Shown here piece after piece: positions 25,335 through 36,058 of a DNA stretch of 64,000 nt (position 1 is the first letter of the stretch; each line of letters begins with the position of its first letter). The translations under genes were made by a program, and so were the position numbers. The stretch covers positions 2,182,001 to 2,246,000 of the forward strand of contig BDSL01000005.1 of assembly GCA_003116995.1 (NCBI GenBank), read 5' to 3'. Source of the DNA: Yamagishiella unicocca. Lineage: Eukaryota > Chlorophyta > Chlorophyceae > Chlamydomonadales > Volvocaceae. Under the pieces are notes generated by a model. That model was given only the letters and a program-made list of their open reading frames with translations, had not been told where the DNA came from and did no database searches.

Positions 25335-26096
25335 TCAGAAGTACTTGGCAATTGCCTCAGCCAGCAGCGAATCAGCCGCACGTCGACCGCCGAGCATGGA
25401 CATGAAGCGCACTGAGCCGGCACTGGCGCTAGCAGCTGCGAACATTCCAGCTCCCATGGAGTTGCCAGAGGATGCCATCATGCGCACGCCCGGACCATCG
25501 CCTGTTGATTTGCGTTAGTACCCACCAGTCGTCAGGGGCAGGCGCTCAGGCCATTGGGCAAAGGCCAACTCGCCTACTGCGAGCGTTGCAGACGCAGGTG
25601 TGCCACAACATTTCAGGCCCAATTTTCGCAATTGGCGGTGTCCCAAACTATGGTGTGTATATGTCCTCGAGGCATCATCGGTGCCAACGACCAAGAAACC
25701 CTAGTTATATGCAACAGCTTTGCTCAAGTCGCGCCGGCACGCGCACAAGGACGTATGCGTTACCCCCGCACATAATTTGGGGAACGCTAACCATTCCCTC
25801 ACCTTCGGTGCCAGATGGCGTGGTTCGGGACGCAATTGACAGGGCTGCGCCCGTGGACGGTGCCGGCCTGGAAAGAGCCATGGCCGCAGCCGGGCGGCCA
25901 AAATACTGCGAGCAGGAGGTAACAGAAAACTTCGGAGACCATATACAAACCTTCCACAACTTCCTTTCACGAGAGACAACTGAATGGGCCCCCGGCCAGA
26001 GCCGTATCCCAAAAACAACCACGCTTTCAGATAATAACTCACCCGACCAATCAGGATAGCGTCCGCCGCAACCTCAGCAGCCATACGAGTAGCCAT
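25335..26096 (-). CDS. Small Ala/Met/Ser-rich protein (107 aa, three exons, unknown function)
   Basis: Exon 1 is 26096-26043 (18 codons), exon 2 is 25905-25803 and exon 3 is 25501-25335. Donors are GTGAGT and GTGAGG; acceptors are CTCGCAG and CAACAG. The 54, 103 and 167 nt sum to 324, so the frame closes exactly on TGA. The N-terminus MATRMAAEVAADAILIGR is followed by a Pro/Ser/Thr/Ala stretch and a Gly/Met/Ser-rich middle. The C-terminal end, GGRRAADSLLAEAIAKYF, should form an amphipathic helix. No exon exceeds 56 codons, so simple open-frame scans miss the gene. Organelle targeting is possible from the low acidic content at the start, but I cannot name a family. A weak TATAAT-like string lies near 26165-26175 on the minus strand. 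Confidence 0.65.
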
Positions 26097-27121
26097 CAGA
26101 AATAGTCGACTTGAAGGAGAGAGGCGAGAGGCAATACAGTAAGGCGTTCAAACGCCGAATTGCGCTAAATTATACTTGAGGGGTTGCGATATGGGCAACG
26201 AACCGACAAGTTGAGCTGGTGGAGCTGGTGGCAAGTGGAGGGTCGCGGACGAGAAGTTAAACAGGAACGAGTGATTGAGGAGGCCCTGGTGTATTGAAAT
26301 GCTTTTGAAATTAATTAACTATACATTAAAAGGTGATTGTAGCCGAGTTATATACGAAGACGCGGCGAGAGTTTCGTACTCGCGTGGCGAGCGTCACTAA
26401 CTAGTCAGCATTGGCGTCACCATCCACAAGACGCCACACGCTTTGACTCAACCCAAGATATATTTTCTTCTGTCATTGTTGCAGTATGGGTACTTCCTCG
26501 CTGTCTGCGATGCCTATGCTTATGCGGGGCAAGGTTCCATCACCGCCTTACATTAGGCCACAACGAATAAAGCAATGCGCTGTCATACCGACGTCACACT
26601 CCAACACGATCCATGTACAGTTGCAAAGCTCGCAGATGCTCCTTGTGATCGGAGGCGCGCAAGCCTCCCCTCAACAGCGACTCTGCTCCACGGCGGGCAG
26701 CCCACGTTGCGCAGGTAGCACACATTCGCAAGTTCACCAGCCGTGTTAAGCCCAGACACATATTGAGTGGCGTTACGCACGGGTACGCAGCAAACTTTGA
26801 ACCATCACCGCGAGAACTGTCCGCAACACCCTACGAACGGCGGTCAGGATGCGTCCGCTGCGCAAGCGCTACGGCGGTGAATCCTAAACGCACGATACAC
26901 GCCGTGGACCTTGAACATCCTCGAGCCAGCCCAACAACAGTCAGCGACAAGGCACCCCAAGCCAGGTCCTCAAGCACCCACTTAGACCCCTCCCGCTCGC
27001 CGCGAGGACCATGCCCGACCTAGCACCCACAAACCCAGCACCCCTTCAGCTTGCCAGATACCAATACTGCCACGCAAACACGCCCCGCCGGATAGGCGAG
27101 ACGCTCCGAGAAAGCCGTAAC
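26097..27121. other. Intergenic: promoter of the 25335 gene and 3' UTR of the 953-aa gene
   Basis: Both neighbours are on the minus strand. The part next to 26096 should hold the promoter of the small gene. The part next to 27122 should be the 3' UTR of the 953-codon gene, with a TGTAA (plus-strand TTACA) at 26548-26552. An AT-rich patch lies at about 26290-26330. I see no additional gene. Confidence 0.4.
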
Positions 27122-29983
27122 CTAACGCCTCCGCTTGCCTGCCTGCCCCTGTCCCTGTCCCTGCCCCTGTCCACACGTACCTTGCTGCCGCGAGCCCTGC
27201 GAAGCCGACCCTCCGTGCTGCTGGCCCGCCTCCCCCCCCGGGTGCTTGCGTGGCGTCCCCCCCCCGCCTCCGGGCCCCTGCATGCCTCCGCCGCCTCCGG
27301 GACCATGCGGCCTTCGACCCGCGCTCGTGTCGTACTGGTCCTGATGCCCGCGAGGGGGATGCTGCTGGTGCTGCTGTTGGTGTTGGGAGGTAGGGTGCGC
27401 TTGCGGGTGTCTCGACCGAGGCCCACCGCCCTGCTGCGGTGGCCTCTCCGGCTGCTGCTGTTCGTTGTGGCGGTGGCTCGGCTGCTGCTGCTCGGCCGCT
27501 TGCGGCTTCGGCGGGGACGGCGGCACCCGAGGGCTGACAGCGCCTCCGCCTGGCTCCGAGCCCCCCGCACCAGGCAGCCGTGCCCCCGCGCCGCCGACGT
27601 GGGAGAATGTGGGAAGCGCCTCCGCCTGCTGCTGCGCCTGCTGCTGCGTCTGCTTCTGCTTCTGCTCCCACCAATCCGAGAGCGCCTGTCGCCGCTGCAT
27701 ATCTGCTCCCACGACCCTGTTCCGGGCCCCCCACTGCCCCTGGTTCGCGGCCTCTCCCTCCACGGCACCGGACTCAGAAGCTGTTCCGGGGGCACCGCCT
27801 CCAGGCAGGTCCGGTGTGCTAGCATGGGGCTGAGGCCGCCCCGCCTCCCCCACCTGGAGCCGCTTTGACGCCGGGGAGGGAGGCACCTCCCCCGTCACCG
27901 CACCTCCAGCGCGCCTGCCCGTCGCCTGGCCCTCCAGAGGTCGCTTGGCGGACCGACCCGCCGGGTCGGCACCGCCCGTCGGCGTGACCGACTCCAGTCC
28001 AGCCTGGTTTGCGGACTCCCCGGGGAACTCCGGAAGCAAGGGCTGCGCCGCCGCCGCCGCCGCCGCCGCCACCGCCGCCGCGCCGGGTCTAGCAGTGGCG
28101 GCACATGCGCCCGTTGGAGGGCTGTGTGATCCGCCTCGTGGTGAGGTGTCGTCCGCACCAAGCACGGCAGCATCCGCCAGCTGTGCCCGCATCTGCCCCG
28201 TCCTCGGATACGGGCTGCGCGCCGCCTCCTCAGCGGCCGCCCTGGCCCGCGCACCCAGCGGCAGCGCAGAGGGGCTGTTGCTGTGAGCTCGCGGCGCCGC
28301 TCCACTGCCGCCACCGGCCGCGTCACCAGCGCCTCCCCCGGCGGCCCTGCTCGGCGCGTCTCCCACTTTCAGGGGAGGGCGGGGCTCTGCAGCGTGGCTC
28401 GCGCCGCGGAGTTCGGGACTCGCCCTCCCTGCAGCTCCCCCCTCCGCCGGCTGCCGTACTGCAGAAGACGCCACCGGAGCTGCGCCCCTGGCTCCCAGCC
28501 CATCGATGGGACCAGCAGCACCACCTGCAGCAACAGTAGCAGCAGCCGTGGCCGCGCCTCGCGACCCAGATGGCCCTTCCTGCGCCTCCGCTCCGGAACC
28601 TGCGGCACCCGACCCTGCAGCTGCTACGGCCGCACCCCCCGCTCCTGCTCCCGCTTCCGCTTCCGCCGATGCAGCTGCCGCTGCTGTCTGCTGCCCCCCC
28701 TGGAGCGTGTGGCCGCCGGACCGCACAGGCGGCAGCCCGGCGTACAGGCCTGGAGGTCGGGGCCCGGAGGGGCCGCTGCGAGCAGGTCGCCTCCCTGGCG
28801 GTAGCGCCGAGTCGCGGGCTGCGGGGGCGGCCCCGTCGGCCTTCTGATGCAGCCGCTTGGAGTAAACTAGCCGGGCGAGGGCACCGAGGTCCCGACCGGC
28901 GCCGGGGGCAGCGACTCTGGCTCCGGAGCCGCCGGCGGCCCTGGCAGGTGCGCTGGTGGTAGCGGTCGTAGCGGCGGGGCCGGCCGCGGCAGGGGCGCTG
29001 GGGTCCGTGCCCGCGGCCGCTGGGCCGGGCCGAATGGGGGGCACCTGTTTAAGCGAGTTGAGCAGGTCCCTGTAGGTGCTCTTCATTAGGTTGGAGAAGG
29101 ATGCGTCGAGTTCGGGAAGCTGGCGACAAAGGGGGGCGGTGTCGCGCAGCAGGCGCAGCAGTTGATTCAGGCCTTCCTTGAGGTCCTCATAGGAGAGCCC
29201 CGTTCCCGCGCTGCCAGCAGCGGCATCCTCGCCTGTGTGCGACGATCCTGCTAACGCGCGGTGCTGTGGTGCGGCATCCGCTGGCACAGCTGAAACGACG
29301 ATTGGCACCGCTGAGGCTTCTGCACCCCCAACGGAACGATCATCAGCCGGCGCCTCTTCTGGATTCACTGGGCTGGCTCCCTGGGGTTGCTCGTTGAGCG
29401 GCTGCTGCTGACCTGCTGTCGCAGCCTCCTGGCTGTGAAACGGCTGCTCGGGCATCCGCTGACCGACTGGGCCGTCCGTGCCCTGCATCATTGGCACCGC
29501 TGAGGCTTCTGCACCCCCAACGGAACGATCGTCAGCCGGCGCCTCTTGTGGACTCACTGGGCTGGCTCCCTGGGGTTGCTCGTTTAGCGGCTGCTGCTGA
29601 CCTGCAGTCGCAGCCTCCTGGCTGTGAAACGGCTGCTCGGGCATCCGCTGACCGACTGGGCCGTCCGTGCCCTGCGGATGCTGTTCTGGCACCGGTTCCT
29701 GCTGTACATTGGCATCAGCATCCACCGATGCGCCACGAGGTCTGTCCGGTAACGTATCGCGCTGCGATGTTATATCATCTAAACGCTGAGCGCGCTGTTG
29801 AATTGCGGCCGCAAGATGTTGCTCAAGTGATATAATTTCTTGTTCAATGGTAAGCGTTTCTAGGGCCATGTCGCGGGCCTCCTGCTCAAGGCTCGTGAAA
29901 ACCGCGTCGAGGCTAGGCTGCATTAAGCTTTGCATTTGCCCTCCCCAGCCAGTGGCTGCGGCGCTGGGAAAAGCTGGAGTCAT
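27122..29983 (-). CDS. Intronless 953-aa low-complexity protein with N-terminal coiled coil, unknown function
   Basis: One uninterrupted frame of 953 codons starts at the ATG 29983 and ends at 27122. Residues 20-75 form a likely coiled coil (LEQEARDMALETLTIEQEI, then SLEQHLAAAIQQRAQRLDDI). Residues of about 103-228 are two near-identical 63-residue repeats. A second helical stretch follows (SYEDLKEGLNQLLRLLRD, then DASFSNLMKSTYRDLLNSLK). The remainder is Ala/Gly/Pro/Gln-rich and probably disordered. It contains an RVPPSPPKP proline-rich segment, long Gln/His runs, Gly runs, GQGQGQGQ and a basic tail GKRRR that could serve as a nuclear signal. No catalytic domain is visible. The start lies only 125 nt below the RFC stop codon. 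Low-complexity content and short helices would fit a scaffold or nuclear regulator, but that is a guess. Confidence 0.75.
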   Translation of the reverse strand: MTPAFPSAAATGWGGQMQSLMQPSLDAVFTSLEQEARDMALETLTIEQEIISLEQHLAAAIQQRAQRLDDITSQRDTLPDRPRGASVDADANVQQEPVPEQHPQGTDGPVGQRMPEQPFHSQEAATAGQQQPLNEQPQGASPVSPQEAPADDRSVGGAEASAVPMMQGTDGPVGQRMPEQPFHSQEAATAGQQQPLNEQPQGASPVNPEEAPADDRSVGGAEASAVPIVVSAVPADAAPQHRALAGSSHTGEDAAAGSAGTGLSYEDLKEGLNQLLRLLRDTAPLCRQLPELDASFSNLMKSTYRDLLNSLKQVPPIRPGPAAAGTDPSAPAAAGPAATTATTSAPARAAGGSGARVAAPGAGRDLGALARLVYSKRLHQKADGAAPAARDSALPPGRRPARSGPSGPRPPGLYAGLPPVRSGGHTLQGGQQTAAAAASAEAEAGAGAGGAAVAAAGSGAAGSGAEAQEGPSGSRGAATAAATVAAGGAAGPIDGLGARGAAPVASSAVRQPAEGGAAGRASPELRGASHAAEPRPPLKVGDAPSRAAGGGAGDAAGGGSGAAPRAHSNSPSALPLGARARAAAEEAARSPYPRTGQMRAQLADAAVLGADDTSPRGGSHSPPTGACAATARPGAAAVAAAAAAAAQPLLPEFPGESANQAGLESVTPTGGADPAGRSAKRPLEGQATGRRAGGAVTGEVPPSPASKRLQVGEAGRPQPHASTPDLPGGGAPGTASESGAVEGEAANQGQWGARNRVVGADMQRRQALSDWWEQKQKQTQQQAQQQAEALPTFSHVGGAGARLPGAGGSEPGGGAVSPRVPPSPPKPQAAEQQQPSHRHNEQQQPERPPQQGGGPRSRHPQAHPTSQHQQQHQQHPPRGHQDQYDTSAGRRPHGPGGGGGMQGPGGGGGTPRKHPGGEAGQQHGGSASQGSRQQGTCGQGQGQGQGQAGKRRR
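29301..29678 (-). repeat. 189-bp (63-codon) tandem duplication inside the 953-aa gene
   Basis: Two copies with a period of 189 bp start at 29301 and 29490. The encoded unit runs from QGTDGPVGQRMPEQPFHSQE to GGAEASAVP with very few differences (for example VSPQEAP against VNPEEAP). The high identity and exact codon multiple indicate a recent in-frame duplication. Confidence 0.9.
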
Positions 29984-30060
29984 GACTGTCTACCCAATTG
30001 TGGAAGACTGCCTGTGGCTGCACATGTATCGGTAACATGATCCGAGTCGTACAAGACGGT

Positions 30061-30065
30061 TTACA
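30061..30065 (-). terminator. Candidate TGTAA poly(A) signal of the RFC gene
   Basis: TGTAA on the minus strand lies 44-48 nt past the RFC stop codon at 30109-30111. Another TGTAA overlaps the last RFC codons (CTGTAATG). Either would leave only 60-100 bp to the ATG of the next gene at 29983. Confidence 0.45.
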
Positions 30066-30108
30066 TTGTCGCACGTCGCGACGCGCTGCCTGTCCCTCTC
30101 TCAGTCCA

Positions 30109-33100
30109 TCACATTACAGACAGCGTCTTGGAGCACAGCTTTGCAAGCAGGCCGCTCAGCTGAAGCCGTGAGTTGACTCCCTCGGCCACCCGCATGTGGC
30201 AGAAGCCCACTTCCTGCGCGACAGCAACCAGCCAGACCCCGCAGCAGCACAAGACGGCACGTGATGTGGATACGTTAGAGAGGTACACGGGTGGAAAGGA
30301 CAAGCGCTTGCGGCAGGAAGTAGGATCTTGACAATGGGCCAAGGAGACCAAGACCCAGAAGACCGGAGAATGGCGGGGCCCCGTGTTCCCCTTAGTCACG
30401 CACCGAGGCTGCTCCCCCCATCGTATCCGCACCCCCCCTCCCTCCCTCCCCCTTCCTCCGCCGCACCTTGAGGTACTCCAGCTTGAGGAACTCCTGCATG
30501 TCCGCATTGCGCACCACCCGGAACACCGTGGTGATGATGTCCTGGGAGCTGTAGCCCATGTCCATCAGCTCCTGGCGGGGGATCGAGGGAGGGCCCCAGT
30601 GAGGGACGACCCGCGGACGAAACAGCCGAGGGCAGGGCAGGGGGCCGTGTGTACGACGCGCATTGCGTGTACGGCCATGCAGTGTGAGGCGGCGCAAGGG
30701 GGTTCAGCTGCATACATGAGCTTCATGGCTCATAGGGCCCAGTCTCCGTCCTCCACTAGCTGCGACATCTCCGGCCAGGGCGACGGAGGGGAGGGGACCG
30801 GTGGCGGGGGTGGAGGAGACCGGGGGCGGGGGGCACGGAGGGAGGCCGCACCTTCATGCCCCCGTATGCCGCGTCTATGTCCGCCTTGGTGCAGTTGTTG
30901 ATAATGGACATCACCTGGCGGGGAAGGGGAGGGAGGGGCGAAGGGCGCGCCAGGCGAGGTGGAGGCGGGCATGACACCGGACTGTCGTACGCGCAGGTTC
31001 AAACCAAGCACGGCAACTGTCGTACGCGCAGTCAGCTCAGCTCTCGTCCTCACTGCCCCGGGGGAACAGCAGAAACGCCCGGGGGGTTTGTCGCACCACG
31101 TGAAGAGAAGCAACCCATGGTGTCCGCGGGAGGGGCATTGAGAGGAAACCGGCAGGTCAGCACTATTGGAAAAAAGGGACCACGCCCGCACCTACAACCA
31201 TGGTGATCCCCCGCCCAGATTATGATGCCATCCCCCCCGGGGGAAGTGGAGAGCTCGGCGCTGAAGTCCCCTCCGAATGGTGTCAAGATGCTGTGTCCCC
31301 AGGTGGCATCCCCACAAGCAACCCCGCGGACATGCCCTCCCTTACAACTAGATTGGCATGGAGCGGCCCCCTCTCCTCCCCCCCAAAGCAATGAAGGCTA
31401 TGCACCAACTACATTACCCCAGTCGAGTTACCGGTTCTTTACTTGTAACCCCTCCAACCCTAAAACCCTTTCCCCCCACCTAGCCGGGCAGCCACCCACC
31501 AGCTTGGGGTGCGGCTGGTCACACACTTTGAACACGTTCTCCTGGCTGATGAAGCCGAAGCCGCTGTGCGTTGCCTGCGGGTTGGGCGGGGAGTGGGTTA
31601 CAGAAGAGAACCGGTTACTCGACATGGGAAGTGTAGCTGGTGCACACGCCCGCTGGTGCGGGGTGGAGGAGGAGCGAGGAATCACGAGTGATCACACGAG
31701 AGAGATGGTTCGGGTGGGGTTGGTGCGAGGCAGGCATCGCCGGTGGTGGTGGGGAAGTCAGGGAGGCGTTACGACATTGACTGACCCCCGGCTTCCACAA
31801 TTTGATTGCGCCGTACAGCCGTACCTGCATGTTGTTCAGCGCCTGGCGCATGTCGCCATCCGCTGTGAAGATGAGCGCCTCCATGCCCTCGTCATTGTAC
31901 GTCACCTGGGGTTGGGCGGGTTGCGGGGGGTGGCAAAAAAACCGTTGACGCGACAAGGAGAGGGTTGCGGGGGGTTACAATAAAAGAACCGGTAACTCGA
32001 CTGGGGAAATGTAGTGGGTTGCGGGGGATGGGGTGCAGCAGGAGAGGGTTGCGGGGGGCGGGAGGTCAGGTCAGCTGAGGCGAGGGGGGTGGGCATTGTG
32101 GGACGGGAATGGGGCGGGTAGCTGGTGGGGCACCGCCGTCTCGCTGACCGCAACGGAGGTCTGAGCGCCTTGCAAGCCGAGCCCGCCCTCGCCACTGCCT
32201 CGCGCACCCTCCCTGGGTGCCCACCATCCCAAGCCACCCCACCCCTCCCCCTCCCTTAACCCCTCCTCTTCCTCGTACCCCCTCTCTTACCCAACTCCCC
32301 GCCCCCCCCGTGTCCCTCCCCTCTCACCCCCTCCTTCTCGCACACCAGCCGCAACCGCGACAGGATGTCGATGTCGGAGATGCGGCTGTACCTCACGATG
32401 GCGCAGCGGGACTGGATGGGCTCGATGATCTTGGACGACTGGTTGCAGGCGAGCGCGAAGCGGGTGGTGTTGCTGTAGATTTCCATCGTGCGGCGGAGGG
32501 CCTGCTGCGCCCCGGAGGTCATACTGCAGGGAGGGGACCAGGACGGGGGGCGGGATGTGACACGCGCGCGTGTTTGTGTTTGTGTTTGGTGTTTGGTGTG
32601 TGTGTGTGTGTTTGTCTGTGTGTGTGCGCGCGTGTGTGTGTTTTAGGACGCCGAGGACATGCGGACTGGGGTTGCATAATCGTGGGTACATAGAGGGCGG
32701 TGGGTGCAAGTGTATGGAACCATTACCCCTCAGCTCCTCTGCTAGGGGTCCCTCTCTGTCCCGCCCCGTCCTGTCCGAACCCCCTCCTCCCGCCGCTCCT
32801 CCTTGCCTGTCCGCCTCATCCAAGATCACGATCTTGTGGCGCCCAGGCGGCAGAGTCACCTTCTTCTGAGCAAACATCTTGATCTTGTTGCGTACGACGT
32901 CGATGCCTCTGCAGCGCGCGGCGGCAGGCGGGCGGCAGGGCGGGCAGGGAGACGTGGGGTTGCGAGGAAAACCCGTGAAGACGTGAGGCGGGTTGGCTGG
33001 GGCTGAAGCCTGGCTGATGGGAGGAGGGACGCGGGGGTTGCTTCGGGTGCCCTGCCCTCAGGCCAGCAACCCAAACCCATGCAGCAGGCCTTTGGCTGTG

Positions 33101-33946
33101 CCGACCGTCGCACGCCTATTCGAGGCATACAGCCCTTCCGACAAGCAACCAGCCTGTACGGATTTAGGGGTGCCCTTTTTCCGGCTTCAAGGAAGCCGAC
33201 CAGTCGGCTTCAGGCCACTGCAGCCGGCCTCGCCCAGTCGGCCTCAGACCACTGCAGCCGTCCTCGCCCAGTCGGCCCCAAACCACTGCAGCCGGTCTCG
33301 CCCAGTCGTCCGCAGACCACTGCAGCCAGCCCACACGTCCTCTGGGGGCCGCACCTGTCGTCGGAGGCGTTTAGCTCCAAGACCCCCTCCTTGTAGGTGG
33401 GGCCCAGCAGCTGGTGGGCCAAGCACAGTATGCTCGTTGTCTTACCCGTGCCGGGGGGTCCCTTCACGAACGGGGCGTGGGGGGGGGTACGAGGAGGGTT
33501 ATTGACGTGAGCCCGCGGGTCGCAAGGAGCCTGGTCGTGGCGGGAGACTCGTTGAGCGAAGTAGGAAGGGATCAAACTGGTAGTCGGCTGCGAGACCCTA
33601 TTCTAGACAGGGACATTCGCATTTCGAATCATCCACACTTTTACTTATTGGGACCCTTTCCGTCGCCGGGCAACTCACCGCGAGGATGACGTTTGGCATG
33701 TTGCCCTCCTCCGCGATGACCTGGAGACGCGCCACTGCCTCAGTGTTACCCACGATCTCACGGATGTATTGTGGTCGATACTTCTCGAGCTGCGTGGAAG
33801 GACCAGGAGGACAGGACGCCTCAGCGCGCCAAAATGGAAGTTGGCCCTGTCCGCGTAGAGGAACCCACCCATGGCAGCTCGAAATTGCCGCTGCGCGTGC
33901 TAGGCTCATCCGGAGGTTTAGGATCTACGTCCATGGCTGCTGCCAT
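30109..33946 (-). CDS. RFC2: Replication factor C small subunit, RFC2 (p40) type
   Basis: This is a subunit of the AAA+ clamp loader that places PCNA on primer-template DNA in the nucleus. Ten exons: 33946-33869, 33789-33679, 33461-33355, 32908-32807, 32523-32328, 31905-31825, 31574-31500, 30914-30852, 30571-30467 and 30213-30109. They sum to 1023 nt, giving 340 aa and a TGA stop. Landmarks are LPWLEKYRP at the start of the AAA+ module, Walker A GPPGTGKT (residues 64-71), the Walker B LDEADSM region (128-134), the RFC arginine-finger motif SRC (171-173) and [11 protein letters not shown]. The C-terminal collar contains IAEGVNS-type [18 protein letters not shown]. The closest match from memory is human RFC2; numbering differs among plants. 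The intron after 32807 uses a GC donor (GCAAGG), unlike the other introns. Confidence 0.95.
31408..32016. repeat. Three copies of a dispersed intronic repeat (TAAAAGAACCGGTAACTCGA type)
   Basis: Copies lie at 31408-31450 (reverse complement on the plus strand), 31598-31636 and 31975-32014. The shared core is TTACAATAAAAGAACCGGTA, followed by a CTCGAC.TGGGAAATGTAG-like segment. Related copies are at 48677-48698, 48746-48780, 52961-53006 and 62228-62263. Confidence 0.7.
32562..32644. repeat. TG/CG-rich dinucleotide microsatellite in an RFC intron
   Basis: A GT-dominated run with interspersed TTTG and GCGC occupies most of the intron between exons 32908-32807 and 32523-32328. It is the intron with the GC donor. 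Confidence 0.85.
33201..33336. repeat. 34-bp tandem repeat, four copies, in an RFC intron
   Basis: CAGTCG starts the unit at 33201, 33235, 33269 and 33303, an exact 34-bp period. Each unit contains a CCACTGCAGCC core. The array sits in the intron between exons 33461-33355 and 32908-32807, near the donor. Confidence 0.9.
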
Positions 33947-36058
33947 GACTGCTGTTTGTCCTGTCGCCACCCGGGAAAACAGTTACACACTGTGCCTTCC
34001 CGCTTTTGCGCTATGCGTGTTTATTGTTATATCCTAATACCCGGTAGCAGCAATGCCCTTCGAGGGTGTCTTGCGTCGACCGCGAGCGCAATTGACAGCT
34101 AAACAGTAGCGAGGTGCAAGGCCAGGGGTCAGGCGCGAGAAGTATTTTAAGTGGTCCTTCTGAGAAATTCACATTTGCAAAACTGCATCATGAAGGCATG
34201 AACGCACTGTACGGAAATGCGCGCGAGGCGGTTATTAAGCAGCTCCGGAGCCAACGACGCACTTCCCTTGCCGGAAAGCGGATGCGCATGTCCAACACAT
34301 GCGTTTGTAACAATCAGCGAATCAGTGGAGTCCTCCAGGGTTGCCCTTCCCCAACCAAGCAGGACAATCCAGACCAGGCGGAGTGACCGCCAGCGGCGCT
34401 GCTTCTAGCAGATGCATGAGCTATGCATGTAACAAGAGGAACCTGATATCATCGATTAGCTGCGTGGATGAACGTCAGAGAATGAGGTGCGGATCTAGTA
34501 TGCAGGCCCGGCAGGATTTGGCAGAGCAGCAACCCAGTGCTAAGATCTTGTCGTGCGTGTCAGTGCCGGCGGAGCAGAGGCAAAGACGCAATGCTAATTA
34601 TGCTATGGGTTTCAAACGAGAGGCACCTGCAGTCGGGAGAGCGGTGCGTGCACCACCAAATGCACTCACTCCGCTCCACAGAGGGCGAAACTGGGGATGA
34701 ATGCTACGACCCGCTGGCACCAGAATATGACAAATACAGCACTACACGATACACACGTAGATAAAAGCGCGCGCTGCCATGCCACAGGCGCCGGATGGGC
34801 CATGGACTGGGGTGAAGTTCGGTGGGTTCGGGATTGGGAACCGAAACGACGACCGACCACATCGCGTCCAACGCACCCCGACGCCAACAACCCACACCAC
34901 ATGCTCGCGTCCCACTTCGTGGCCGCCATTGTACTGGGGAGGCACACCCGCACTAAGGCCCACAGGCGTCACAAAGCAGGACACCGGCTGGGCTAACGTG
35001 CGGGGAAAGCGAAATCCATTTGCCTCCTTCCTCACCCCTGCTCCTCCGCTGCTTCGCGTATATGTGGACGGCGCGCTAGATGTGCGCGAAGACCACATCG
35101 CGGACTAAAGACTGGTATTGACCGAGGCTGGTATTGACCAGAGTACACCGGACCCTGTGCGATGCGCCTCCTGGGGTGCACATTCATAAGAGCCGAGCGG
35201 TCGATACCCGGCACTACTGACGACAGACGACACGCATGTGCACACACTCCCCACACACCGCAACGGCACAGCCGTAATGACACATCGCCGACGTGCCGGA
35301 TCGCCGCAACCGTAATAGGATCTGCCCCGCTTGGCACATGATCCACCAGCGGGCATGTGCAGCCAGAACCCCCCACAGCGATATGTTGCTGCCAAGACAG
35401 TTAGTTCGTCGGTTCACCCCCCTCCAGCCCTGCACGCCTCGCCGCCAAATCAGCCGCAGAGCACGCCGCAGCAACAATGCGGAAATCCCATCGAAGCCAG
35501 CTTATTTGTACCTCTACTTAAGAGAATTCCTGCAAGCAAGCAGCCCAGCTATCTAGGAACCAATCTTGCGGACTGCTTCCGTTTTAGTCCACCTTTGGAG
35601 ATGCAAAGCGAACAACGCGTGCGTGAGGAATCCCTGCAGCCCCACTTCTGAGGCCGCCTTAACATGCAAGCTAAGGTGGCGTGCCCTGGGGCGCGCGCCG
35701 ATGGCCACCTCTCGAGCATCGCCTCACTCCTTACCACTCCCAACTGCTCCAAGAGGCGGACAGCTGACCTGTGGCATTCTTTGCGACCGCGATGCGCGCA
35801 GTCACAGACACGACGCGCGCATGAACTCACGACGCCCAGGCACACCACAGGAAGGCACGCCACTGCCGCGGCCACTGCCAGCGCCAGCCACTGTCAGTCG
35901 CATCTGTTACCGGCTCCAGGATTTCTTCGCACCCCCCTGTCAAGGCGGCGCAGGACACCAATGCACCCGAAGCCTGCCCACAAAGGACGGCGCGAGATGC
36001 GCGCGCACACCACCAAACGTGCACAGCGGCAAACTCCCGTGCCAGCTCAAGGTCCTCG
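33947..36058. other. Intergenic: RFC upstream region and 3' UTR of the DYRKP gene
   Basis: Both flanking genes are on the minus strand. About 2.1 kb separate the RFC ATG from the kinase stop codon. Plus-strand TGTAAC motifs occur near 34313 and 34428, and a 90-codon plus-strand frame (34114-34386) has fairly balanced composition, but it has no splice or motif support and I do not call it. I found no clear minus-strand TGTAA for the kinase. Confidence 0.35.

Noticed and set aside
27011..27868. 285-codon plus-strand frame antisense to the 953-aa gene
   Set aside because: A shadow of the GC-rich opposite strand, with Leu/Arg/Pro runs and no motif.
34114..34386. 90-codon plus-strand frame upstream of RFC
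   Set aside because: Composition is plausible, but there is no motif, splice signal or paralogue, and a TGTAA lies inside it.
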